DNA from: Monosporascus cannonballus
Lineage: Eukaryota > Ascomycota > Sordariomycetes > Xylariales
Assembly (NCBI GenBank): GCA_004154925.1
Contig: QJNS01000011.1
Location: 541,432-605,431, forward strand
Length of the DNA: 64,000 nt
Reading direction: 5' to 3'
A program made the position numbers and the translations under genes. Below the pieces are notes generated by a model. It was given only the letters and a program-made list of their open reading frames with translations. It was not told where the DNA came from and ran no database searches. The stretch's first letter is position 1; every line of letters starts with the position of its first letter. Below, one piece after another: positions 11,618 through 25,115 of the stretch.

Positions 11618-14400
11618 AAAGCTTATATTAACATATTTTAAATTCTTGACAAATCTAAAGTAACTTTCAAATAATACAATGTTACAATGTATTATTTGAT
11701 ATTATATTTAACTGAAAACTTTAAAGTGGTTCATCTTTCGTTTAATTGTTCTTTTATCGTAAACGGAATTTTATACTTAATATTCGTATTTATATTTGAC
11801 CTTAATTTATATTTTTACATTCATTTTAATTTATTAATAAACTGTAATAAAAGATAAGTTTAATTTAAAATCCCCTACTTTATTAAAACAGTATATTAAT
11901 ATATATTAATTCGTAAATTTATAATAACAAAATTATTAACGGTTTGAATAATTTCGTTTAAACCCCTTATTGGAAACTTTTATTAATTGATTTAACTTTT
12001 GATATTTTATATAATATTTGAAAGTAATATTTGAAATTCCTTTTTCAATTGATTAGGCTTTTTATATTTCAATATATGATATTTTAAGTTGTTCTATTTA
12101 TTCAATTTGTGGTTAGATTTAAATATTAATTTATCTTAATTATTTTTGTTTTATCATAATCCTTTTTGATCATTACGTAAATAATTTGTCTGTATATTTA
12201 TATCACATTTTATTATGTTGAATTATATTTTTTTATATCTTTCGAGTCAATATATATATTTCTATTTGGAAAACCTTTTTCTTTTCGAAATTCGTCTTAA
12301 ACGCGTATTAAAAACACAATTCCGTAGTAATTAATTTATAATATTTTTTACAGTATATTAAATTAACCTTTTAATAGATGAATAATTATATTAATCATAA
12401 AATCACAAAGAGGTTTTTGCGGATATTATTTTCTTTTTTGGTAATTTCATAACGCTATTCGCTTATTAATTTCGTTGTAGAAGAAAACAAATAAAAAATC
12501 TCGATATTATCGCTTATTTTTCTTGTTTCTTGCCAATTAATTACTAAAATGAAATGGTATCTTTTATATACGGATAATGTATTAATAAATAGATCGTTTT
12601 TAATTATTATGTATAGGATATTCTCATTGTCCATAATATACGATTCGCATTTTGTCCTATTAAGTCGAGAGTTTTAGCCAAATATTGTTCGCCTATTTTT
12701 AATATTTTTTTCAACTATTTCTTTAAGCCCTTTTGTTATTCTTTAAACGTTTTCTAGATAATTTTTTTAACTTTTCGCATTTTGCGTAGACTCTTTTATT
12801 AAAATTGCTTATATTCGTATTATCTTTATATTATGTTAATATTTTAATCATTAGTCTCTTTATTATTAAATTATATCTTAGCTATAAAATTTAATTGTGT
12901 TATCGAAACTTTTAAAATTCGAGTATATGTGAAACTTTTGTCTTATTTCGCTATAATCAAAATATTTAATCTTCCTTTAATTTTACTTTTAACCTTTACT
13001 AAATTCTATCAATTTTAATACTGTTTCATAGAAAATACTATAGTTATTATTGCATTAAAATATAGAGATATTAATTACATATCGTAAGTTATTATTAAAT
13101 TTTACCGTTAAAATTTCGAAATTTTGATATATATCATCAGCTATCGATTTTAATTATCATTATTCTATAATCGATTAAAAAACTAAATCAAGTTATATTA
13201 GAAAGCTCTTTTATAAATTTCTTTTTTATATTATTAAAGCATTTAATTATCAGTGCTTTTTGTTTTTAATATAGGTTTTAAGCTAATTAAATTTGAGTAC
13301 TACCATAATTAAATCTAGAACCTTTTTATTGCTATCTATTAACCTATATTTCGGTTGTTGTATTTGCCTTTTTACTTTCAAAGCTCTTTTTAGGGCATTT
13401 TCGAATTTTTCGTTATTATTTTAAACTTTTATCATTGTGTTGTTTCGTTATTCGAAAAGTAAAATAATATACCTCATTAATGTTATCTTAAATTAGGTAC
13501 TTATATTCTTATTAAGATTTTTTTCCTGAATTCTATTTATAAAATAAAAGTTATTATGTAAATCGAAAAATATATAAAACAAGTTTGGTATTAGATTAAA
13601 AATAATTGTAATATAATTGATATTTCATTAAAAGGTTCGAGCTGAGGAGATATTAAAGGCTCGTTTAATTCTTTGTTAAATAACAATTAAATTAATTGTA
13701 TTGTTGGTTTTAGTGTTTTCAAAAAGAGCATTATATTGTTTTTTGCTAAGTTTTCTTAAGTAGCTTTAAATAATATAATCAGTTAATTATTATTATTTTC
13801 GAGTAATACAATTCGTCAATTTATCAAGGCCAGATATTAACAACTTCCTCCTAGTTAAGGCGAAATATTTTCTAGGTTTTTTATCGAAACCTTTACCTTC
13901 CTTAAAAACTATATAAGCCCGCTTACTAGTAAATATAATGTCCAGATTATTACTTACAGTTTAACAATATTATTAAGAAAAGCTTATTACGAATAACGGC
14001 TAAAGATTTAACTTGTTATTAAATATAAATTGTACGAGTTTATATTGATAAAATTATTGTAACAGTTTTAATAACAAATAACGTAATTACGTTTCGTAAT
14101 ACCAAAGGTTTTTTAGATATCAAACTTATATTATACGTTAATATTATATATATTATTAATTCAACGAATTTATATATTGTGTTTTCAATATAAGCCGTTT
14201 ATATCTGCTTAATGGGGTTTCGTTTCTTAAATCTCTTTAAATTTCTTACATTATTTCTAGACTTTATAAGATTAATATCATTTAACCAATTAACTACATT
14301 AAGCTTATTAAGCTAGTTATGTAACTCTGAGTCTAACCGAAGTTACTCTTTTAAAGAACTAGACTATTTTTTTAGCAGCCAAGCTTATTAGGATATAATA
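11618..14400 (-). mobile_element. Element B, right part (gag side, family I)
   Basis: Continues element B after the interruption by A. At 13440-13990 it aligns with the gag 5' half of A at 10665-11230 (shared blocks include attaaaaataattgtaat and a common tail before the LTR). It is followed by a 5' LTR at 13992-14400. Gag is too decayed to translate. No stop-free frame longer than about 60 codons survives. Confidence 0.6.
13992..14400 (-). repeat. Element B 5' LTR
   Basis: Contains the family I landmarks in order: aataacggctaaag (from tgtgacggctaggcgg), aattgtacgagtttatatt, aattaactacattaagc, aagctagttatgtaa and a terminal ggatataata (from ggtcatgaca). The order and spacing match D's 421-bp LTR, so B belongs to the D-like LTR subtype. 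The exact left edge is uncertain by a few bases. Confidence 0.65.
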
Positions 14401-14589
14401 TTTATCAAGTGAGTTTTACTTGATATATAAATTTACTAAAAATTATTTAAGTAATTTTAACAATTATTCAGAAAATTGGTTATATAAAACACTGATTTAA
14501 TTTTTAAAATAACTTGAAATGTATTATAGTCAATTGAACAATATTCTTATTAGAAATTAAATACTACTACTATTAATCATTTAATTCAA

Positions 14590-17010
14590 ATTAAATTCTA
14601 TAAAACTCGATGATATACTGTATTTAACTTGAAAAATATATATAACTATTTTAATATTAAAACGAAATTAAAGTAAAAGCCATTTTAAAATAGCGTACAA
14701 ATTATATAAGTATATATTTATGTTTATAAAATTTACGAACGTATTCAGAACGTTTTAACGAGTGGTAATTAACGTACTGTGAAAGTATTTTGACGTTTTT
14801 AATATACAGTACTTTAACTATAGCCGTATGGTTTTTGAAAACGAAAGAAGTGAATATATATAATACGCTTACAATATTCTTCAAATTTTATAAAATGTAA
14901 AATTACTCGTTAACGTAGAAAAAGGTTAATATTATATTTAAAAGATATAACATTTACAACATATAATTATTAGAAGATATATTAAAATACACTTTTAAAA
15001 ACTTCTTTAATTACAAAATAGCAAATGATAACCACAACAAAGAAGATAATGATGTTCCTTTAATTCGTGATTTATATAGAAAGTCTATCTAAAACTTTAA
15101 AAAAATTGTTATATTTTCTTATTAATCTTATCGTAAAAAGAACAACTTAAAATCAACGTTATCAGTAGCGGAAATTTCTAAATAAATGAAAGATGCGATT
15201 AGCCTTAAGGTAATATTAATTATATACGATTTAATATGTTTTATAAACTTAAATTTTAATATTTTAATTATATATTAAACGTACTAGTCGATTTAGCATA
15301 AAATTGAGGTAATTTATATTTTATTACGTTTTATCTTTATAGATTATAAGGAGCCGCATTTAAATACGGTAATTAGGAAAAAGATTATATGGCTATTATT
15401 ATAGTTTTTTGAAAATCTAGGGCTTTGTTAAGAAGAATCTGTATTAAGCTGAATTTTATATAAACTATTAAATTTCTATTCGTTTTATTACAATTAGAGA
15501 ATTATCAGATAATAATTAGAATATATAAAAGAAATAGTGAATTTCGATTTGGTCATTATTTATAAAAAAGATTTAAAAAGCAGCAACGGCGATATTTTAC
15601 ACAAGTTACTAGGCTGTAAAAAAGGTTAATTAACTTTAATTACGCGGTCTTTAATTTTTTAATAAAAGATATTAACATTTACCTGAAACAATAACAATAC
15701 GGATAATATTATACGATATAGATTAAAAACCTAAAGAGGTTAAAATATATTGAAAAATATTAAATATATTAAGTATGTTGTATAGATAAATTCAAAGTAT
15801 ATAAGTAAATTAAAAGCTATAAAATTTAAAACTTTAACACATTTAATACTTTTGAAACGACATTTTGCAATTTAAAAAATACGATAATAGTACACTTTTT
15901 GCTATAAGGATAAGATACAACGATATAACTTTTATAAAAATTTATAATTATTACCAGTTTGAAAAAATTATAATATTTAAATACTTTAGTTATTATTGTT
16001 AGAATTTCTTCATTCGAAACTTTTAATAATAGAAATATATTTTGATAATATTTTTGTACTGTAAAATAGATTTAAGAATATTTCTTATTTTTATAATATT
16101 TAATAAATTTAATTATTAAATAAATACTATACACGTTTCTAATAAATATTTATAACGTATATAGATTACTATATAAAAACAATTCCTATAAAGATATCAT
16201 ATTTATTTTAAACTTTTAGTAAAGCTTTATATAACTTCCGCTTAAAGTATAAGTTATTTCATATAGTTAACCTTTAAATAAATATATAAACGAAACGAAT
16301 ACATTAAATAATAAAACTTTATATACGATAATGTAATAATTGCGAATAGAATATTTACATTACAATACTATTTGTTATATGCTTAATATATAATAATAAT
16401 TAATATGGAAGTTTTAAAATAATATCAGTAAATAAGAAATTGAGTTTAATATTAGAAGTTTATAGAAATATGTATAATAAACCTTGAGATATTAAAGTAA
16501 TATTTACGATAACATAACTTAACTTGTTATATCTGAAAATAAAAATAAACTTTAAGTTCGTATGTAATTAAATAAGTAAATATTACAATTAAAGATTAAT
16601 TAGATTAAACCATTTTTTAAAAAAATTATTTCGTCATAGAGATTATTTAAATAAAATGAATTAGAAAGGATTTTCATTTTAAAAATATCGGTTCATATAA
16701 AATTGTTTAAAAAACATTAAGAAATATTTATCAGCTAAAATATCTCTGAAAAGTTACGTTTTATCCAGCTTTTTATCTTTCTATTTGCGAATTAACAGGA
16801 GATATTATTAAAGTATATTTAAAATAAAACGATATAAAAGTCAAAGGCGAAATCTCGTTCGAAAAGAAAAACAAAGTTTAATATACAATAAAATATGAAT
16901 TTACTTAATATTTAATTAAGTTGAAAAAGAATAGCAATTCCGGAAATAACTAGAAATCAGCAAAAAAATCTTATAAATACCTGGCGCATGTAAAGAAATT
17001 TTTATTAGTA
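14590..17010 (+). pseudogene. pol: Element L pol remnant: RT end, RNase H, integrase, chromodomain
   Basis: Homology with E's pol identifies the RT palm/thumb region at about 14700-15180 and RNase H at about 15200-15640 (both copies share the block gaatttcgattt followed by ttatttataaaaaa). A chromodomain at about 16890-17010 is recognised by YLIKLKKNSNSGNN-stop-KSAKKS, where the usual W-K-G-x-P-D-S-E-N-T-W has lost both Trp residues. Integrase lies between but is not legible residue by residue. There are many stops, mostly TAA. It is more diverged than E. Confidence 0.55.
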
Positions 17011-17019
17011 ATAGCGACG

Positions 17020-17600
17020 CTCGAAATATTTTTTTAATCGATTAAATTTAAAGAAAATTAATTGGTATTTTTAATCCGAGATTAAAAAGTCGAAATAGCG
17101 ATTTGTAATAAGGTAATAATCGTTATTTATTTTTATATCTTACGTTTAAAGCCTTTCTACGTTTTAAAATTGTTTATATTTTACGATACTGCTTTTATTA
17201 TTTTATCGTATTATATTTTTTTTTATTTACACAAATGCCGCAAATAGGCGTTGATCTTCTAAATTACGTGGTTTGCTTTTTTTATTAGCCGCCTTTAATT
17301 CGAATTTTTGTTTTCGATATTAAATAGTAACACATTAAAATTGTTCCAGATTAAGTGGTACACTCTGTATGTCTTAAGGGACATCTTCTTCTCCCTCTTT
17401 CTTGTATTAAAATATAACGTTTTATAACGTTCTATAACGTCTTCAAGTAGGAAACTAGAACTATATGTAAATATATAAACTTAGATTTTGCAAACTTATT
17501 CTAATTAGAAAATTATTAATAAATTAAGATCCGTTTTCATAATTAACAGCAATTTTATGGTTCTTAGACTTTTTATTCTTAAACTACTTTTTTTCGTTTA
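17020..17600 (-). pseudogene. Antisense coiled-coil ORF of element L
   Basis: Reading right to left from about 17450, one frame gives an acidic/basic segment (KKEGEEDVP) and then a Gln/Glu/Lys/Arg-rich helix-like stretch (FELKAANKKSKPRNLEDQRL, 17320-17260). This matches the coiled-coil part of the antisense ORFs in F and E. It sits after the chromodomain on the opposite strand, as in A, D, E and F. The N-terminal cysteine cluster is not legible here. Three tandem 10-base units (tataacgt plus two bases) lie at 17413-17442 within it. Ends are approximate. Confidence 0.5.
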
Positions 17601-17640
17601 AAATCGTGTATTCGTAATTTCGAGAGTTTTTGAAAAAAAA

Positions 17641-18968
17641 ACTTTATTTAATTAGTTCGTTAATTATCGAGCCATACTTATCTCCCCCTATTTGAAAATA
17701 TCAAATAAACCAGTGATTTTATCGTAATATTTTATTATTATAATTTAAGCGTATATCTTCATTCTTATTTTTATAATTTGAATCATAATTTTTATTAACT
17801 ATTTATTTTTTTATATTTATATTCGAGCTGCCCTTAACTTAAATTCGATACATACTTTAATAGCAGTTCTATATTTCCGAATTAATTGAAGATAAAAATA
17901 AAACTTTATTGCGAAATATAAAATCTTTTAATTATATATTTGTTGATTACTTTGATGTTAAATTACGACGAAAATGTGTTAATTTATATACGTAAGTTTA
18001 CTATTGTATTAAAATCTGATGTTAAAAAATAATAATTTTAAAAAATACGTTAATAGCTTAAAATCAGCGAACGCTAAAATTAAAGATTATTTTAACATTT
18101 AGGTAACAAATTTTATTAAAGTAAAAAGAACAGTCTTGAAAATAAACGTAAATATTTTAAATAAATTCTACATTTTTATCCCCGTCAGTTTTAGACAAGA
18201 TAACGCGTTATTGAATTAAGGTAGTGGGAGAATTGGTATTGATTAATGCGGATAAACAATCTATGTTACAATACGAAAAGAGATTGTCGAAATAAAGCAC
18301 TTAATCCGGTTATATTAATGGTATTGAATCTCGATAACTAAAGTTGTAGAGCATATACGAAGTGGTAATAATCGTAGGTAATGCCCAGGTGTTGAATCGA
18401 TAGCGAAAAAGAACTCCTTAATATATATGCGAAACCCAGGCTTTTTAATTAGCCGAACCTGATTACGAGCGTAATATCTCGTCTTATTTTAAGCCTTTTT
18501 TTTACAATAAAAAACGTACCCGTTTTATCGTAAAAAATAATAATAACTTAACGCCATAATAAGTATACTATATTTATATTTTTACCGATTAATCCTTTTT
18601 TCTTTGACGTAATATATTTCTTAATATTTTTAATTCCGGAGCCCAATTTCTTTTTTCAGCTAATAGCTTACGTTAAATTTTTTTTTTCTTATTTTCTTTG
18701 TTTTATATTGCGAGTATTAATTGCTAATTAACGTCTTATATTTTTTTCGAACCCAGTTATCTTAAAACAAAATATCGTTTTAGGTATTTTCAAATTATTT
18801 ATATAAATTTTCTATTTATAAATACGGTGTTTTATAAGTTCCTATTAAGATAACTCGGATATGTTAATTATTCATTAATGGGCGAAATATATATTTCATT
18901 TTAATATTACTTTATAATTTACGCTTTAGTTCCGAGCCGTTTCGTGAGTTAACGAAATATACGAATAT
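17641..18968 (-). other. Decayed reading frames of unknown identity
   Basis: From 18400 to 17640 on the minus strand one frame stays open except for TAA/TAG codons and reads as a plausible protein (for example KTDGDKNVEFI and LNVKIIFNFSVR). At about 18520-18480 the frame FFYCKKRLKIRRDI has the spacing of a CCHC zinc knuckle (X2, X4, X4) with one Cys left. This could be gag and protease of a Copia-like element, but no RT or LTR pair supports that. Element F interrupts it at 18968/26259. The patch 18180-18480 is less AT-rich than its surroundings. Confidence 0.35.
18964..18968. repeat. Target-site duplication of element F (partner 26254-26258)
   Basis: The five bases aatat occur immediately before the left LTR and immediately after the right LTR, an exact match. 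Together with equal LTR lengths (420 bp) they fix the boundaries of F. Confidence 0.9.
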
Positions 18969-19388
18969 TGTTACAGGAACCAGGGTTCCTGTCTCCAAGA
19001 GGCCTATCTTTAAGGCCTAACGCGGGCCTGTCACGGCTAAATTACGGATAGGAAGGCTTGGCCCTTAAGGTAATCTAGTTAATCTAAGTAATTTGGACCA
19101 AATCATATAGATTACATAGATCTACGACATACTCATTTTAAGAATTAGGATATATAAGGGACCAGTCTTTTATAAAAATAGCACCTACTTAGTTTCGCTT
19201 TTTAGCTATCAATTTAAGCTTTTAATTCAAAGGTAATTGCACCGTTCTTTAATTAAGAGAAAAATCTTTAAATCTTTTTAATAAATAAAACCACTAAATT
19301 ATTCCTCGCCTTATTATTACCTGCAAATCAAGACCCTATTTCGAATACTGCTTATACCTCCAGGTGGATGTATAACAGGTTCGTTACA
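18969..19388 (+). repeat. Element F 5' LTR
   Basis: Starts tgttacaggaaccagggtt and ends ggttcgttaca (TG...CA). It is 420 bp, the same length as the 3' LTR at 25834-26253. Compared with the 3' LTR it keeps ttcctgtctccaagagg where the other has the C-to-T/G-to-A form. It contains a TATATAA box (19151-19157). Confidence 0.95.
19151..19157 (+). promoter_or_regulatory. Putative TATA box in element F LTR
   Basis: TATATAA about 180 bases into the LTR, in the context ggatatataaggg. It is kept at the same LTR position in the 3' LTR (26016-26022) and in G (62567-62573). This is the expected place for the retrotransposon promoter at the U3/R junction. Function is inferred from position and conservation only. 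Confidence 0.45.
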
Positions 19389-19442
19389 TTTTAATAACTT
19401 CTTAATTAATAACCGACGAATAATTTACCGCCTAGTTGGGGT

Positions 19443-20849
19443 ATGAACTTTCTTAAACTTAGTGCAAACGATAGCACAGGACGACGTTTAAAAGATAAAC
19501 AATATACCTGATCCCCGTTATTAACCAGTAAAGAATTAGGAACTAGATTAGATAATTTACTTTTTATCGAAGAAATTTTTTAATTAATTAATAACACAAC
19601 ACCCCTTATTACTAGATCCCAAGGAGGTTTATCATTTTCGCAACCCTAATAATAACCGCTACCTGCAAAGGAGATAATCGAGGTGCAAAGGGCTGAAATA
19701 AATAAGGACGAAAAGGAATACCCAGCCGGAGGTTAAAAGGGAAAAGCACTAAAACACTTAGCCGAAAAAAAAGAACTTATTATGGAAAAAAGACTAGATT
19801 TTCCGGCCCGAGAAGTCAAAAGTCTGAAAAAGGAAAATATTCGACTCGTTAAAAAAAGAAAACCGATTTTTCCTTAGTTTGGCTCCCTTAAAAGAAAAAA
19901 CTAAGGAAGTGGTTTTTAACCACTTTCGTACAACGCGGAACGATCACAATAACAAAGAATTTCAGTTCTGCCACTGTTTAGCGTAAATTAATTACGAAAA
20001 AAAACTATACCGCCTCCTAGCTATTATGGAATGCCGGACGTTAAAAGCTATAAACTAATTCCCCCTAAACCTTATAATGGATCTACTAACGTAAAAGGAT
20101 TTCTAGTACAGGCCAGATTTTATCTTAAATTCTATAAAAGTTTTCTAACGAAAAACTACTAAAAAGCAATGGCTATCTTTCAGCTATTTACCGGAAAGGT
20201 TCTCCTATAGTTCGAACCTATTATAAAGGATTACCTGCAGAACTATCCCGACAAATTTTTAAATATAATTAATTACATTTTCAGCAAATATAAACATTTC
20301 GAAGAAAAAATGCAAACTTTATTTAAAAACCTAAACAAAAAATAATATGCAATTAAACAGCTTTATCTTTTTTGCTAAACCAAATCCGTATCCGAATATA
20401 CGACGGAATTTAATCGCTTGGCAGTTATTTCCAACTTACCAGAAAACGTATTATTTTATTTTTATTATAACGGCCTAAAACCTTAAATTAAGGATAAATT
20501 ATAAATAGAACCCAAAATAAAATTTTTTACTAAATATACAGATAAAGTTATCATTGCTGACCGACGTACTTTCGATCGGTACCTCGAAAAAAAGGGAACC
20601 AGCAAACGAAACAATAATAAAAGTTTTAATAACCGAGCTCAGAAGGATAAGGGCAAACCTTAGAAAAAAACGAATTCCGCTTCGAAAAAGCCCAAAAAAA
20701 ACAAATCCAAAATGGAATGCTTTAATTATAGCAAAAAGGGGCATTTTAAAAGCAAATACCGCTCCCTCGCCAAAAGGAACTCCAAGAAAAAAAGGAATTC
20801 TTTAACCCCCAAAAAAAATCAGGATAACTAAATAAAAAACCGATAGTAA
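19443..20849 (+). pseudogene. gag: Element F gag, single frame with RIP stops
   Basis: Structural polyprotein that would form the virus-like particle. ATG at 19443 is 54 bases past the LTR and one frame runs to TAA at 20829 and TAG at 20844 without a frameshift. It holds roughly 18 internal TAA/TAG codons, nearly all at expected Gln or Trp positions. N-terminal part is charged (EVQRAEINKDEKEY). The capsid domain starts near 20031 (MPDVKSYKLIPPKPYNG) and shows the retrotransposon gag pattern SVSEYTTEFNRLA. The zinc knuckle at 20718-20760 reads CFNYSKKGHFKSKY, that is CX2CX4HX4C with Cys 2 and 4 turned to Tyr. The pol frame overlaps the end in a +1 register. It cannot be expressed as it stands. 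Confidence 0.85.
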
Positions 20850-20871
20850 GGCAAATAAAAAGAAGAAAAAA

Positions 20872-23800
20872 ATGAACTTAATTTTATCGCAACCAGAATT
20901 CACTATTACCACAATTACTCAAATCTTAAACGATATTCCAGAGTACGAAGATTATTCCGTTTGCTAGGATTCTAAGGTTAAAACCTGTAAATACCACCTA
21001 GGGCAAACGGTTTCTAGGATAACCATAAAGCTAGAATACCTTTGCCATTTCGACATATAGAGGTATAAGATATACGATACAAATAGTTAATTTCGACCAA
21101 ACATTAATAACCATAAATAATTATCCCCGGAACCTTGCAAACTCCCAAAATACATTATTTACCAGAAAACATTATCGGTAAACCTTTACGACTTATTACG
21201 TTTTACCGCTTGCTATCAGGATAATTATCTTATTTATCTCAAAGCCAAAAAGGACAATAATTTTTGGCCTAGATGGAACGATAAAACACGTACCGAACCT
21301 AACGACGAATGCAAATACACAAAAACCCCCTAATAGCCAAAATACCCTAAGTCTTATTATTTATATCCCAATTCAGAACGGAATCGGAAGGCCATATCGC
21401 AAAGATACTTATGCTACGCCCCGACGTTTTGCATTTAATACAAACTCCTAAATATGGGAATACCCCTTTTAAAAATACATCTTTCCAACCTCATAACTCA
21501 GAAAATACAAAACCCAAGAATAAGCTAAAAAAAACGATTACTTTTGGACGTTAATTAGGCAGAAAAGATAGTATAAATATATAAACAACCATTGTACCAA
21601 GTACGCGGCTAAAAAAGCCCGAAAATAAAAACGCCTTTTTGTAAGCAGGTTACGTTAATCAAAAAACGATAAAGGCCCTCGAAAATAAAGTATCGAAAAG
21701 CCCTAATATATAAAAACTTATATAAGGCAATAAAAGAATTACGTAGCCAGATCGAGATTCCTTTGCGGTATAAAAATAAAACGTTCAAAGTTATAATCGA
21801 TTTAAAAACCGAAGAAAATTTCATTTTTTCTATAATGGCAGAAAAATATCAGATTCCCTGGAAATATAAGTTCAAATCTTACAAATTACGCATAATAAAC
21901 GGGAGCTTATTTACGTACGAAAACGGACAAATCCTTCGGGAAATTAAAAAACTTCCCGTACAAATTTAAGAACACCAAAAGCGGATTTTACTAAATATTG
22001 CCGACATTTCTGGGCACGACATTATTTTGGGGATGCTATGGTTCAGGTCCAGTAATCCACAGATTAACTGGAAACATTAAACGTTTTTATGGGAAAATAA
22101 GCCACCTAAAAAAGACGACCAAAAAATTTACTATGTTATAAAAAAAGTTCAGATTACAAATTAAACCTTTACAATATTACTTAAATATCGAAAATTCAAA
22201 AAATTATTTAAGGACAAAGAAAACCACGAGTTACTACCATATGGTCAATAAGACCATCGGATATTCATTAAAAAGAGGCATTATCCTAAGTTTTACAAAA
22301 TTTACCACATAAACCCAGAAAAGTTAAAGGCTCTATAAAAAACATACAACTAAATCTGAAAAAAAAAACATTTAACCTTCCAATTTTTTTATTGGATATC
22401 CAATTCTCATAATACCAAAAACAAAAAATGGTAAGCAAAAAATCGATAAAAACGGAAACCCTGTTTACCGAAAAATAATCGACTACAAATAATTAAACGA
22501 TATTATAATCAAAAATAAATACCCCCTAATATTTATAAATACCTTAAAAAAATACCAGCAAAATCAAATGGTTTACGGCATTTAACCTTCGCAATAACTA
22601 TTACCGTATCCAAATAACCAAAGGAGAAAAATGGAAAACGGTATTTAGAACATTATATGGACTTTACGAATATAAAGTAATGCCGATAGGACTTACCAAT
22701 ACTCCCGCTAATTTCGAAAACTTGGTCATAATTACTTTCAGACAATTCTTAAACAAATTCGTATTTGTCTACCTCGACGACATCCTCATCTATTTCGAAA
22801 CCCTAAAAAAACACAAAAATTATATAGCCCAGGTGCTCAGAACTTTAGATAAAGTAAATATTCAAATTAACCTTACCAAAAACGTATGGTACATACAAAA
22901 ACTAAATTTTCTAAGGTTCATACTTATTCCTAATTAGATTCAGATTTAATATTCCAAAATGAAAGCAATTAAGAATTAACCTATTCTTAATAAGGCGAAC
23001 GTTATAAACATCCGATAAATCTTAGGATTTACGGATAATGTACGCAATTTAATCAAGGGATATAAAAATATGGTCGGACCATTAATAAAACTTACCACCA
23101 AAGGATATACTGGAAAGGAATTCGAACTCCCAAAAAAAGTAAAGCAAACGTTCCGAAAACTAAAAAAAACAATCACCAATGGACCTATCGTAAAAATACC
23201 CAACCTAAACAAAAAAAATACCTAAAAACAAATGCTTTAAAATACGCTCTGGATGTAATTCTAAAGCAGCTAAAAAATAACAGCAAATGGTACCCAATAG
23301 CATATTATTCAAAAGCATTCCGAAACGCAAAACTCAGATACTAGATTTACGACAAAAAATTACTAACGATTATCAATACTTTTAAGGAATAAGAACCTTT
23401 TTTCAGCGGAACGAAGGAACCTTTCGAGGTTTATTCCGATTACAAAAACCTTATCCGATTTATAAAAACTTAAAAACTAGATAAACGACATAAAAAATAA
23501 ATAATTTTTCTGTTCAAGTTCAACTTCAAAATATATTATATTAAAGGAAAAAAAAATATCCAAACGGATATTCTCAATCGCAAAAAAGATTATAATTCCA
23601 AAGTTCCCAAAAAATATGCAAATGCTATAATACAACCAAGATGGCACAGTACAGTTATGCGAAATCCTAAAAAAGCTATCCCCGAACTCTTAATACGGTT
23701 CCGAAATTCCTACGATACGTGAAAACAGAAAAGAATTTAGCAGCTAAAAGGACAGCTAAAAAATCAGTTACTGTACCATGGTAAAATTAATATTCCTAAA

Positions 23801-25115
23801 AATTAACAGGAACAATTTGTGAAAAGTTTCCATAAAAATCCATTATACGGATATCAAAAAATCTTCAAAACCACCAGACGGCTGAAAGAAAAATATGATT
23901 TTCCAGAGCTACGACGTATGGTCAAAAAAATAATCAAAAACTGCAACATTTGCAATAAAGCTAAGGCAGTACGTTATAAGCCTTACGGGCTACTATAACC
24001 TACTAATATTTTTAACAAAATATGGAATACCATAACTTAGAACTTTATCATTAACTTACCTCCATTTAAAAACCTAGTCGCTAAAGTCGAATACGACGGA
24101 ATATAGGTGATAATCGACAGATTTATTAAGTATAGGTACTTCCTATTTTTCAAAAAGAACGTAACGGCAGAGTAATTAGCTTATGCCTGTATCAGATATT
24201 ACCTAAATAAATATAAGATATTAAAAAAGATTATTTCCGACAAAAATACGCTTTTTATTTTAAAATTTAGTACTAATTTTTTTTTAAATAAATCGGTATT
24301 AAGGTTAAGTTTTTAACGGCATATTACCTTTAAACGGATAGATAAACAAAACGGCTTAATTAAACTTTGGAATAATACCTTCGAAATTACGTTAATTACT
24401 AACAGAATAATTAGGTAAAACTTTTACCATTGGCACAAATCGCCTATAATATATCTGTTAACGAAAATATAGACGTATTTTCTAATACAGCTATATATAA
24501 ATATAACGCAAAAACGGAATAACCTAAATAATTATTTAACAAAGCACCTAAAATTGCTATAATTGCCCCAAAAGCAAAAACGTTGATAACAAAAATCAAG
24601 ACGATCTAGGTTCGTTTCCGGGATAAATTGCGATTCCTTTAATAACGAATAACCTAGTACTATAACAAAAAAAAGAATTAAAAGATTAATTCTAGTGAAA
24701 AAAATAAGGTTTACCTATTACGCCAAAAATAAAACGCAACCTCGAATATCTTATAAATCAAAACGAAAAGACCCAGCAATAAATTCGACTTTAAAAAATT
24801 CGGTTTGTTCAAAATTAAAAAAGTTATTTCCAAAACTAACTACTAATTATTATTATCTAAAAATATAAAAATACACCCTGTTTTCCATATTTCTTTACTT
24901 AAACTAGCACCTAAAAACGTCCCGTTAAAAATAGATTTAAAACTTAAAAAAGACTTTAACGAATACGAAATCGAACAAATACTGGATTTTAAAATAATTA
25001 AAAACAAAATCCAGTATTTAGTTAAATAGGAAAAATACTTACATAAAAAAATACTTAAGAATCGTTTAACCATTTAACGAATGCGATAAACCTAATTAAG
25101 ACGTTCTACCGCTAG
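20872..25115 (+). pseudogene. pol: Element F pol: protease-RT-RNase H-integrase-chromodomain
   Basis: ATG at 20872, +1 frame relative to gag. Protease near 21790-22080: the active-site DSGA motif reads D-L-K-T, explainable by transitions alone, followed by GHDIILGM. RT at about 22560-23000 keeps its YLDD catalytic motif (22770-22781). RNase H at about 23230-23600 (YPIAYYSKAF; its first Asp reads Asn). Integrase: HHCC zinc-binding domain 23820-23960 (YGYQ...CNICNKAKAV), core with first Asp changed to Asn near 24045 (NFIINLPPF) and ISDKNT near 24230. HPVFHISLL-type linker near 24880, then a chromodomain 24955-25100 (YEIEQILDFK, YLVKWEKY). A one-base loss in an A run near 25042 shifts the frame. 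Stop TAG at 25113. The protease and RT segments lie in different frames. Confidence 0.85.

Larger units (their letters stand above)
14401..17640 (+). mobile_element. Element L: 3' part of a family I gypsy element, plus strand
   Basis: Begins abruptly at the outer edge of B's LTR inside the RT domain and runs through RNase H, integrase and chromodomain to an antisense ORF. It is colinear with E: 14720-15180 with E 59200-59640, and 15240-15640 with E 59690-60070. B probably inserted into L's RT. The LTR, gag and RT start of L are not in the window in recognisable form, nor is its 3' LTR. Confidence 0.65.

Noticed and set aside
19389..19410. Primer-binding site after F's 5' LTR
   Set aside because: The bases ttttaataacttctt are RIP-altered and do not match the 3' end of a tRNA I can name; a self-priming mechanism cannot be tested from this copy.
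20499..20744. 81-codon minus-strand ORF in element F
   Set aside because: Complement of gag; the gag frame on the plus strand carries the capsid and zinc-knuckle motifs.
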